NCBI GenBank assembly: GCA_017416635.1
Contig: JAFQBQ010000117.1
Span: forward strand, 1 to 15,002
Direction of reading: 5' to 3'
DNA from: Alphaproteobacteria bacterium
GTDB lineage: Bacteria > Pseudomonadota > Alphaproteobacteria > UBA3830
Length of the DNA: 15,002 nt
Made by a program: the position numbers and the translations under genes. The notes below the pieces were generated by a model. The model ran no database searches. It was given only the letters and a program-made list of their open reading frames with translations, and was not told the DNA's origin. Positions 6,269 through 13,881 of this stretch are shown here, piece after piece. Every line of letters begins with the position of its first letter. Position 1 is the stretch's first letter.

Positions 6269-7315
6269 ATGCGACACTTAACCAGAATTCTGTTCGGACG
6301 CGTTTTTATAGCGACTTTTTACTCCACTATCGCACTGACGTTTTGCGCGTGGATGGTACAAGCTTCTAAATATTTGGATGTCTTGACCAACAATGTGAGT
6401 CTCATGAGATTTTTTCGATTCACATCGCTTTTGTCGATAGACATTATCGTATTTATTCTGCCGATTTCTTTCGCAATATCTGCAGCTTTTGTTTATTTGC
6501 GATTTACCGAATCCAATCAGCTGTTAGCATTGCAGTCAGCAGGAATTTCTCCAAGAAAAATACTAAGACCGATAATATCTTTAGGTTTAATTATTACCGG
6601 CCTTTTGTATGTATGTAACGCATATATATCTCCGTTAGCTTGGCGAGAATTTCGCAATATGGAATTCCAGATAAAAAACAATATCGAGCCGCCGACCAAT
6701 GCCGGACTGATTTTTTCCGGAAATGATGTTTCAGTATATGCGCAAAAATATCTCGGAAGATTAACTTTCGGAAATATAATCATCATAGATTCGCGTACAC
6801 CGAATAAAGTTTGCAGTATGTCTGCTAAATTCGGAACATTAAGTGAAAACATCTTAATTTTAAAAGACGGAGAGAGGTCAGAAGTTAATTTTGCGAAAAA
6901 ACAAAATTCAAAGACCTCGTTTGGTTCATATGTATATGATTTAAACGAAATTTTAAAGCAACAGCATCCGCAACGTCGAGCGAACGAATATTTTATACAT
7001 GAGTTATTCAGTGCTGACTCTAATGATGTAGATAAAAACAAGGAAAATGTCGCGATGTTTCATCAAAAAATGGCGACTCCGCTACTTGCGTTGATATTTC
7101 CGTTGATGGCTTTTTACTTTATTGCATTAGCACCGTATAAAAGAGATACTTCATACTTGCGAATGGCTAAATTGATTTGTGTAATTATAGTTATACAGGG
7201 GATTTCGCTTGCTTTTGCAAATATTTCGGCTCGAAATGAGTTATTCATAGCGATTAATTATTTATTCTTGGCTGCGATGTTGATGTTTTCAATTTGGTTG
7301 ATGAGGAAGAAGTGA
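6269..7315 (+). CDS. lptF: LPS export ABC transporter permease LptF
   Basis: LptF pairs with LptG and the ATPase LptB to pull lipopolysaccharide out of the inner membrane and push it onto the LptC/LptA bridge. The 348-residue protein has the family layout: three N-terminal helices (about 12-32, 50-75, 97-120), a periplasmic beta-jellyroll domain (about 135-250) and three C-terminal helices (about 262-345). ESNQLLALQSAGISPRKILRP at 84-104 is the conserved coupling-helix region that contacts the ATPase (E-x-x-x-L-x-x-AG-x-S). The last part, KMATPLLALIFPLMAFYFIAL, is the typical helix-4 start. The first ATG is used, with a weak ribosome site. Its end overlaps the lptG start. LptB, LptC and LptA are not in this window. 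Confidence 0.9.
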   Translation: MRHLTRILFGRVFIATFYSTIALTFCAWMVQASKYLDVLTNNVSLMRFFRFTSLLSIDIIVFILPISFAISAAFVYLRFTESNQLLALQSAGISPRKILRPIISLGLIITGLLYVCNAYISPLAWREFRNMEFQIKNNIEPPTNAGLIFSGNDVSVYAQKYLGRLTFGNIIIIDSRTPNKVCSMSAKFGTLSENILILKDGERSEVNFAKKQNSKTSFGSYVYDLNEILKQQHPQRRANEYFIHELFSADSNDVDKNKENVAMFHQKMATPLLALIFPLMAFYFIALAPYKRDTSYLRMAKLICVIIVIQGISLAFANISARNELFIAINYLFLAAMLMFSIWLMRKK

Positions 7316-8358
7316 ATAAAACGCTATTTACATACATTTTTGTAAAGCAGTTAAAGGCATTTTTGTTCGTTTCCTTTTCTGTTTTTTTGATAATCGGATT
7401 GTTTGACTTTGTCGAAGTCAGCAGGAGATTTCCAATTTCCTCGGTTAGCGAATTTTGTTATGATTTGCAGCTTACTTTTTTACGCGTGCCGATTACTTTC
7501 TGCGAGATTTTGCATTACATTTATTTTATAGCAGCGACTTTTAGTTTGTGGGATTTGTGCCGATCACATCAAGTTACAATAATGAAGTCGGCGGGAAGAT
7601 CTCCTCAACAAATTTTGTTTCCGTTTATAATTTTTTCCTGCGTCGTCGCGCTATCCTGGCTATTTGCATTTCAGCCGCTTGGAATTTTATCTGAACAATC
7701 TTATCAAAGAAAAATTCACCCTGAAGAAGTTTCATCTTTCGAGAAAAATGAAAACATTTGGATTGACTATGGAAACAATAAAAAAGTCGCGTTCATAAAA
7801 TCAATTTTTAAAAATTCTTTTCAAAATTTTTGTATAATTGATTGGGAAAATCACAGCGAAATTCTCGCCGCATCAGGGGCAATGAAAGATGATACTTTGG
7901 TACTGAAAAATGTTTCTCTATTTCAAAATAATAAATGCAAAAATTATGATGTATATACGGTTAGCCGGAACATGTCGTTTGAACTTTTAAAATTATTATC
8001 ATTACCGGCGATTCGCCAAGATATTTATGCGCTGAGCAAAGTCTTTCAAATTGAAAAAAATCATAACTTAAGTTTGCGCGTATACGAACTTGCGTTTCAT
8101 AAATTATTAGCGAATTTCGCAACGTTCATTTTATTCGCATTGTTGGCTGCTGTTATATGTTTTCCGATTAATCGGTATAAAACAAAAACAAATATAGCGT
8201 TGCAAATGCTTTTCATTTCGTTACTGTTAAAGTTCTCAAATAATTTGCTTGAGTCATTTGCTTATACAGGTACAATGTCTGTAACGCTAGCCGCATGGGC
8301 TACGACACTGTTTCTGTCGCTCATTGCGATTGCAATTTTGGTTTGGAAAGAAGCATGA
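7312..8358 (+). CDS. lptG: LPS export ABC transporter permease LptG
   Basis: LptG is the partner permease of LptF in the LptB2FG extractor. With the GTG at 7312 it has 348 residues: helix 1 at about 13-32, helices 2-3 at about 60-80 and 98-120, a periplasmic jellyroll domain at about 130-250, and three closing helices from about 265 to 345. HQVTIMKSAGRSPQQILFP is the coupling-helix motif equivalent to that of LptF. The reading frame is open back to a TTG at 7294, but GTG 7312 overlaps the lptF stop (GTGA) and has GAGGA at 7303-7307, so I prefer it. Homologous LptG proteins begin with a short charged segment like MNKTLFTYIFVKQ. The stop overlaps the lptD ATG by the classic ATGA. Confidence 0.87.
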   Translation: MNKTLFTYIFVKQLKAFLFVSFSVFLIIGLFDFVEVSRRFPISSVSEFCYDLQLTFLRVPITFCEILHYIYFIAATFSLWDLCRSHQVTIMKSAGRSPQQILFPFIIFSCVVALSWLFAFQPLGILSEQSYQRKIHPEEVSSFEKNENIWIDYGNNKKVAFIKSIFKNSFQNFCIIDWENHSEILAASGAMKDDTLVLKNVSLFQNNKCKNYDVYTVSRNMSFELLKLLSLPAIRQDIYALSKVFQIEKNHNLSLRVYELAFHKLLANFATFILFALLAAVICFPINRYKTKTNIALQMLFISLLLKFSNNLLESFAYTGTMSVTLAAWATTLFLSLIAIAILVWKEA

Positions 8359-10514
8359 ATAAAATTTGCTGTTTGATGATTTGTTCTATAGCAACCGGTT
8401 CGGTTTTTGGCGGCGATATTACATTCATCAACTCGGATGTCACTGAATATTCAGGAAATACCATAAACTGCAAAGGAAATGTCATTGCAGTTTACGGAAG
8501 AGAAGTTGTTTCAGCAGATGCAATAAATTACGATTCGGAAAAAGATTGTTTAATCGCAGAAGGAAATGTCATTGTAAAAGATTCCATGTCGAACACGTAC
8601 TTAGCGGATAAGATTTGCGTTAAACAAAATTTCGCATCGGGATATGCCAAAAATATAAAAATCATAACTTGCGACAAAACAAGATTAGCAGCCAAAAGAT
8701 GTACTATTCGAAACAATGAATATGAATTGGAAGATGTAATATTTACGCCGTGTTATGAATGTACAGAATCGGGCTCACTTACGTGGCAATTGAAATCTCG
8801 AAACGTCATTTTCAATCCGCAAAACTATACATCTTATAAAGATGCGGTTATCGAAGCATTTGACGTCCCATTGCTTTATGTTCCGTATATCTCTCATGTA
8901 AGTACAAATTTGAAGCGCAAAAGCGGTTTTCTGCTGCCGGAATTTGCGACTTCATCGCAACAGGGATTTAGCGTACTTCCAAAATATCTTTGGTCGATTT
9001 CTGATTCTCAAGAATGCATTTTTAAACCGATTCTCTCAACTAAATTAGGACAAGTCGCATGGGCATATTACGGTTTGAGATTTCGAAATGGAGAATTTAA
9101 CATTGATGCCAGCATCACCGACACAAAATCCGTGGAGAAAAAAAGCGGAGCGACCTCAGAAGAGCAACATCGCATTGATAAAATCAGAAAATCAGGATAT
9201 CGCGGACATATTTTTTCAAAATTGAGATACGATATTAACGATAAATTTAGAATGGGATTCGATGTTAATTTATCTTCCGACAGGTATTATCTAAAGAGAT
9301 TTTCATTTTTTGATAGTGTACCAAAAACTTTAGAAACCGACGTGTTTGCGGAAGGATTTGATAGGCGAAATTACATTTATGTAAAGTCATCAATGTTTCA
9401 AACTGAACATGATGATATCGCTCCGAAAATTTTGCCGATGTTTGCTCATGATCGTTACTTCGATTTCTTAAGTGGAACTTTATCATTTGAAATGTTTGCG
9501 ATGAATCTTGCATTTCCTGAAAGCAGAAATTCTCAAAAATACATTATGAACTCCATGTGGAGCAAAGAATTTATATTGTGGAAAGGAATTCTTGCGGACA
9601 TAAGTTTCGGTGCGACGTTGCAAGGACTTCAAGTTTCTGAAAAACGTCGGTCCGACTATGATTCATATTTCCAGGCGCGACCGGTTTCTACAATAAAACT
9701 TCAGTGGCCGTTTGTTGTGACTTATCAAAGAATGGAAACAATAATTTCTCCGATTCTCGGACTAAATGCAGCAGGAAATAAAAAATATTTCGATGTTATG
9801 GAATCTCCTTTCGACGAACTTAACATAGTAAACGTTTTTTCGAACAGTAAATCAATTTCTCCATACAATATCGATTCCGGTAGTCAGTATTTTTACGGAG
9901 CAAATGTCGAGGGTTACAATTGTTCTAAAAAAATGTACAAATTAATTTGCGGAAGATCTGTGTCGCTCACAAAAGTATTAGAGCGAACAGAATCATCTGG
10001 TTTAAAATATCGTCATTCGAATATAGTCAGCGAGTTGGACGTTTTTTTAACACGATCATTGACTGCAACAATCGATGGCGATTACTCTACTCAGGATAAA
10101 AAAATAAATAAAATAGAATCGCGAATAAATTACAACTGTGATAGAGGCGCGTTTGGAATTATGGCGTTCCGAGGCAAGCAAATTTTTTGCGATCCATTTA
10201 AAGTTAATGAAGATTTGCTCGATGAAGAAATTGTGCAAAAGAAATACAAAGGTATTCAAATAAATTTGGAATATAAAATATCTAATAAACTTAAATTCAA
10301 TAATTACACAACGTTTGGAAATGAAAGTGATGACATTGTTGTGTTAGATAGAAGAAATGATCACTTAAAGTTTTTGAAAAATTCATTTGGAATAACTTAC
10401 GAAAATGAATGTGCGAAATTTTCGTTTCAATGCGAGAAGAATAATCGGCGTTCCGGAGATCTGCATCCTGAAATAGACTTCAAGATTTTAGTGCAATTGA
10501 AAAAGTTGGGATAA
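8355..10514 (+). CDS. lptD: LPS-assembly outer-membrane protein LptD
   Basis: LptD is the outer-membrane barrel that, with lipoprotein LptE, inserts LPS into the outer leaflet. The 719-residue protein starts with a signal peptide (MNKICCLMICSIATGSVFG, cut near residue 19) and an LptA-like jellyroll with repeats such as GNVIAVYGREVVSADAINY and EGNVIVKD (residues 35-130). Then come CYEC at 133-136 with LTWQLKSRNVIF and the DVPLLYVPYISH segment typical of LptD. The rest is a beta-barrel ending in ILVQLKKLG. The frame is open upstream to 8295, but that would remove the signal peptide from the N-terminus; ATG 8355 overlaps the lptG stop and has GGAAAG. It is slightly shorter than the E. coli protein (784). 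The mature chain has 14 cysteines, many more than the four of E. coli LptD. Confidence 0.92.
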   Translation: MNKICCLMICSIATGSVFGGDITFINSDVTEYSGNTINCKGNVIAVYGREVVSADAINYDSEKDCLIAEGNVIVKDSMSNTYLADKICVKQNFASGYAKNIKIITCDKTRLAAKRCTIRNNEYELEDVIFTPCYECTESGSLTWQLKSRNVIFNPQNYTSYKDAVIEAFDVPLLYVPYISHVSTNLKRKSGFLLPEFATSSQQGFSVLPKYLWSISDSQECIFKPILSTKLGQVAWAYYGLRFRNGEFNIDASITDTKSVEKKSGATSEEQHRIDKIRKSGYRGHIFSKLRYDINDKFRMGFDVNLSSDRYYLKRFSFFDSVPKTLETDVFAEGFDRRNYIYVKSSMFQTEHDDIAPKILPMFAHDRYFDFLSGTLSFEMFAMNLAFPESRNSQKYIMNSMWSKEFILWKGILADISFGATLQGLQVSEKRRSDYDSYFQARPVSTIKLQWPFVVTYQRMETIISPILGLNAAGNKKYFDVMESPFDELNIVNVFSNSKSISPYNIDSGSQYFYGANVEGYNCSKKMYKLICGRSVSLTKVLERTESSGLKYRHSNIVSELDVFLTRSLTATIDGDYSTQDKKINKIESRINYNCDRGAFGIMAFRGKQIFCDPFKVNEDLLDEEIVQKKYKGIQINLEYKISNKLKFNNYTTFGNESDDIVVLDRRNDHLKFLKNSFGITYENECAKFSFQCEKNNRRSGDLHPEIDFKILVQLKKLG

Positions 10515-10516
10515 AT

Positions 10517-11002
10517 ATGTCAGATAAAACCAATGCTATGAGAATTTTAGATCGAATGCATATTTCGTATAAATCATATGATTATTCCGATACAAACGCG
10601 ATAAGCGGAGTTGAGGTTGCATCAGTTTTAAATCAACTTCCGGAACAAGTTTTTAAAACGCTTGTGACAGTAGCGCAATCAAATGAACATTACGTGTTTA
10701 TGATTCCCGTCGCTGAAGAATTGGATTTAAAAAAGGCCGCACGAGCCGTCCATGAAAAAAATATAGAGATGGTAAAATCAAAAACACTGCTCGGATTAAC
10801 AGGATATATTCATGGCGGATGTTCTCCAATCGGAATGAAAAAATATTTCAAAACTTGCATACACTCCAGTGCTGAAAATTTCGATACGATTATATTCAGC
10901 GCAGGGAAAATCGGTTTGCAAATCGAATTGTCTCTTCAAAATTTGAAAAAAGTAATAGACTATCAGCTAGCAGATATTATTGTAGAAAGCTCTACGCGTT
11001 AA
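10517..11002 (+). CDS. ybaK: Cys-tRNA(Pro)/Cys-tRNA(Cys) deacylase YbaK
   Basis: YbaK hydrolyses Cys-tRNA(Pro), clearing the misacylation that prolyl-tRNA synthetase makes, in the cytoplasm. The 161-residue length is typical. The catalytic lysine is K47 in FKTLV (K46 in Haemophilus YbaK), and the substrate-pocket motif GYIHGGCSPIGMKK is at 96-109; ELDLKKAARA at 68-77 is the conserved middle helix. It starts 2 bases after the lptD stop with a weak GGGAT site, so it is probably translated from the lptFGD mRNA, although it has no known link to LPS export. Its last 11 bases overlap the 3' end of rsmA on the other strand. Confidence 0.92.
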   Translation: MSDKTNAMRILDRMHISYKSYDYSDTNAISGVEVASVLNQLPEQVFKTLVTVAQSNEHYVFMIPVAEELDLKKAARAVHEKNIEMVKSKTLLGLTGYIHGGCSPIGMKKYFKTCIHSSAENFDTIIFSAGKIGLQIELSLQNLKKVIDYQLADIIVESSTR

Positions 11003-11834
11003 GAAGCTTCATTAGTCGAATGTAATCAGAAACAGAAATTTCTTCTGCGCGAACTGTCTGCGGATAATTAAAATCCGCCAAAATCATCGGAATATTTTTG
11101 TTAAATTTCTTCAAAGAACTGGTAACGATTTTTCGTCGATGCAAAAATGCTGTATTCAGCAACTGCGAAAATTTATCAAAATTTTGAAAATCTTCTTCAT
11201 AAGGATAAGGAATAAATTTCACTACTGTGGACGACACCTTCGGTGGCGGGAAAAAACTGCCTGGCTCCAAGTCGAAAACTTTTTCGACAGAAGATTTCCA
11301 CTGCGCCATGATTGATAATTTTCCATATGATTTTGTGTTAGGGGGCGCGAACAACCTTTCCGCCACTTCTTTTTGAAACATCAAAACCAGTTTTTCGAAC
11401 TTATCAAACGACCGCAACCATTTAAACAAAAGTGGCGACGAAATATTATAAGGTAAATTCGAAATAATAACCTGCGGCGAAATTTGTTGTTCATCAAACT
11501 GCAAAGCATCGCATTCTACTACTTCTAATTTTCTGTCGAATAGATTAGAAAGTTCGCGCCAAGCTTTTGCCCACCGCGGATCAAATTCCACAACATATAA
11601 TTTCTTTATCGGATGCTTTAAAATTTCCAAAGTAATTCCGCCAGGACCGGGGCCGACTTCCATTACAACTCTGTTCGTTAAATCACCCGCGGCAGAAACT
11701 ATCTTCCGATTTATTTTTTCATCGAACAAAAAATTCTGACCAAACCTTTTTTCAGTCTGGTTCTGGAAAGCAGAAAAAATTTTTTTGGCAGATAATTCTT
11801 CCGCAGTCTTAAAAGAAGTCAGACCAATTTCCAT
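10992..11834 (-). CDS. rsmA: 16S rRNA (adenine1518-N6/adenine1519-N6)-dimethyltransferase
   Basis: RsmA (KsgA) dimethylates A1518 and A1519 in helix 45 of 16S rRNA with S-adenosylmethionine, late in 30S assembly. RFGQNFL at 30-36 is the family's N-terminal signature. The SAM motif VVMEVGPGPGG is at 56-66, the acidic end of strand 2 is EFD at 83-85, and the catalytic NLPY is at 126-129. FFPPPKVSSTVVKF and NTAFLHRRKIVTSSLK mark the C-terminal domain. The 280-residue length is normal. The ATG at 11834 lies inside the end of surA (26-base overlap), giving a leader of 29 residues before RFGQ, longer than in E. coli; no other ATG, GTG or TTG start is apparent before RFGQ. There is no clear ribosome site, so it probably depends on translation of surA. 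Confidence 0.93.
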   Translation of the reverse strand: MEIGLTSFKTAEELSAKKIFSAFQNQTEKRFGQNFLFDEKINRKIVSAAGDLTNRVVMEVGPGPGGITLEILKHPIKKLYVVEFDPRWAKAWRELSNLFDRKLEVVECDALQFDEQQISPQVIISNLPYNISSPLLFKWLRSFDKFEKLVLMFQKEVAERLFAPPNTKSYGKLSIMAQWKSSVEKVFDLEPGSFFPPPKVSSTVVKFIPYPYEEDFQNFDKFSQLLNTAFLHRRKIVTSSLKKFNKNIPMILADFNYPQTVRAEEISVSDYIRLMKLLNA

Positions 11835-13080
11835 ATTTTTGATCTAATTTAACATCAGCCTTTTCTTGCAACTCGCGAAGTTCTTTATTTGCTAAAGAAC
11901 TCATCTTTTCATTCAGCCAATGACTTGCGATATCGTTTTCGGTCGGCTCCGGAATTTTTTCTTCTCTTCTATCAACAACGCAGAAAACAAAGAAGGCTTT
12001 ATCGTTAGAGATAATTTCGCTCTTCTGATCTTTCTGGCACTTTCTCAATGCATTCCGCGCTTGCTCGTTCATTGATTCCAAAACTCCAGTCATTGGCTCC
12101 GAAACATAGAGCCCGATGGTTCTGGCTTGATTCAAAAAATCACGAACCTTTGCGAAATTATCTTTCAACCCTTTTAGCAAAGAAAAAGTATCCTGCCCGT
12201 TCGCATATTTTGGTTTCGGAATAGCAACTTGAATAAATTTAATCGTCGTCACTTTATCGTCGGTGCCGGCTTCTTTTTTATCTTTCAAATGCAGAAGGAA
12301 GTATCCGCGACTATTACTTACGATTTTATAATCACCGACCGATAAATTTAACAGAGCTGAATATTCTTCTCGAGAAACTTGTCCTTCGACAATCCAGCCA
12401 AGATCTCCACCGTTATTCGCATCTGAACCACTAGAAAACTGGCGAGCCAACTCCGCAAAATTACCTCCGTTACGCAAACTTTGCTCAATATTTTTGATAT
12501 GCTGCAATATTTTTTCTTGTTGTTCGTTTTTGGTTAACGGAAAAAACATTCTCTCAACATAGAAAGCTGTTTTATCCTTTCTAGATTTCACCGACTTCAT
12601 CAGTGATTTCAACTCCGACTGAGAAATTTTCACAAATTTTCCATACCGAGCTTGTATGTAAGCGATCCAGGACAAATTGCTCCGAATCTTACGTCGAACA
12701 TCTTGTTCATTGATATTTTTCGATTTTAACTCTTTCCTGAATTCTTTCGGACTCATATTATTGCGTGCAGCAATACTTTCAAAAGTTTCTGTGATCTGGC
12801 TATCATCAACCCATCCGCCCTTCGGAGAAAATTTACTAACATGTTGCCACTTCAATTTAGAATTAATCATTTCTTTGAGAACGGCAACTTTCATTTCACG
12901 ATTGTCCTGTCCGCCAGTTGTCGCTAAAACATTACGCGTTTCAGAATCCAAATCATCTTGAGTTATGATTTCTCCATTAACTATCGCTTCTATTCCTGGA
13001 TATTTTTTATCACTTTCATCCGCGAACGATAAACTATTCACTGAAAGTAACACAGCCAACGAATAAATCGTTTTTCTCAT
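11809..13080 (-). CDS. surA: Periplasmic chaperone / peptidyl-prolyl isomerase SurA
   Basis: SurA escorts unfolded outer-membrane proteins, including LptD, across the periplasm. The 423-residue protein has a signal peptide ending SLSFA (cut after A20). It is followed by the SurA N-terminal chaperone domain with IVNGEIITQDDLD and ending near QARYGKFVKIS. The first parvulin domain (about 168-272) has FAELARQFSSGSDANNGGDLGWI and then SREEYSALLNLSVGDY, the conserved PpiC core. A second, degenerate parvulin-like region (about 278-375) begins KVTTIKFIQVAIP and lacks the GGDLGW motif. The C-terminal helix (about 385-420) would pack on the N-domain. GAGGTG (13085-13090) precedes the ATG by 4 bases. 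It follows dsbA after 68 bases and overlaps rsmA by 26. pdxA, which sits between surA and rsmA in many proteobacteria, is missing. Confidence 0.9.
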   Translation of the reverse strand: MRKTIYSLAVLLSVNSLSFADESDKKYPGIEAIVNGEIITQDDLDSETRNVLATTGGQDNREMKVAVLKEMINSKLKWQHVSKFSPKGGWVDDSQITETFESIAARNNMSPKEFRKELKSKNINEQDVRRKIRSNLSWIAYIQARYGKFVKISQSELKSLMKSVKSRKDKTAFYVERMFFPLTKNEQQEKILQHIKNIEQSLRNGGNFAELARQFSSGSDANNGGDLGWIVEGQVSREEYSALLNLSVGDYKIVSNSRGYFLLHLKDKKEAGTDDKVTTIKFIQVAIPKPKYANGQDTFSLLKGLKDNFAKVRDFLNQARTIGLYVSEPMTGVLESMNEQARNALRKCQKDQKSEIISNDKAFFVFCVVDRREEKIPEPTENDIASHWLNEKMSSLANKELRELQEKADVKLDQKYGNWSDFF

Positions 13081-13148
13081 CAGTCACCTCGAAGAAATCA
13101 CGGGTGGTAGGATACTATGAACCAAGCAGTAAATCAAATTAAATTGCT

Positions 13149-13865
13149 TCAATTGGCAATCCGAGCAGAGTCTTTTTCAGATGAATTAGCTTCGTCTGAA
13201 GCATTTTGTTTTTTTAATTCACACAATTCTACTATTTTTTCGGCGTTTAGCTGCCTTTGATAAACAACATCATCGACGATAAAAGCTGGAATGGAATCTA
13301 TTTTGTGAATAATCATCGCGTCTTGCATATTTTTCATAAGTCCGGCAGAGAACTTTTTGTATATCTCAGAATTTATGTCCATGGAATTATTTACTAACTT
13401 TTTCGGACATCCCGCTTTAATGAAAATCTTTTTCAAAAATGCCTGTGCGCTCTGCTTATTTGGAGACCGCGTCCACTCATCCAAATTTTCATATATTTTT
13501 TGATAAAACAAAATTTCCTGATTTTTTTCTTCGCCACACGATCTCATTAAAACGGCAGAGTCAAATGCAGCCATGTCATCTAGGTAGCACCGCAAAATTA
13601 TTCGTAGTTGCTTTTCTTTCGTGTACATTTTTAATTTCGGAAATTCGTTTAAGAAAAAATCGCGACAATGTCCGCAAGAAAAAGATAAATACGCAACTAC
13701 GGTATGCTTGGCTTTTGGATTTCCAATGGAAACATCTGGTAGCCTGAAATCTTCGGGGATATTCAACTTCCGCAAATTCTCGACAAAGGGAGCTGACACG
13801 TCCACTTCATGAGCTGCTCCCCCTCCAAACGCAAAAATTAACGACAGAACAATCGCCCGAATCAT
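13149..13865 (-). CDS. Periplasmic DsbA-family thiol:disulfide oxidoreductase
   Basis: The 238-residue protein has an N-terminal signal peptide (IVLSLIFAFGGGAA, cut near A18). A thioredoxin fold follows, beginning DVSIGNPKAKHTVVAYLSFSCGHCRDFF, with active-site C64-G-H-C67. The helical insert spans about 98-180, and the conserved cis-proline is P193 in SIPAFIVDD. This is the DsbA layout: it should oxidise cysteines in exported proteins such as LptD. CGHC differs from the CPHC of E. coli DsbA and is the pair found in protein disulfide isomerase. Further cysteines are C93, C110 and C153. AAAGG precedes the ATG by 6-7 bases. It starts 16 bases after pyk and is followed by surA, so it may be cotranscribed with both. 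A DsbC-like isomerase role is possible but there is no dimerisation domain. Confidence 0.85.
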   Translation of the reverse strand: MIRAIVLSLIFAFGGGAAHEVDVSAPFVENLRKLNIPEDFRLPDVSIGNPKAKHTVVAYLSFSCGHCRDFFLNEFPKLKMYTKEKQLRIILRCYLDDMAAFDSAVLMRSCGEEKNQEILFYQKIYENLDEWTRSPNKQSAQAFLKKIFIKAGCPKKLVNNSMDINSEIYKKFSAGLMKNMQDAMIIHKIDSIPAFIVDDVVYQRQLNAEKIVELCELKKQNASDEANSSEKDSARIAN

Positions 13866-13881
13866 CTTTACCTTTAAAAAA

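Noticed and set aside
8295..8354. Longer LptD from an upstream ATG
   Set aside because: It would add 20 residues encoded inside lptG in front of the signal peptide; the ATGA overlap at 8355 is the natural start.
13081..13148. Promoter for surA in the dsbA-surA gap
   Set aside because: TTGATT and TAGTAT occur on the minus strand but only 14 bases apart; too weak to call, so surA is treated as possibly cotranscribed with dsbA.
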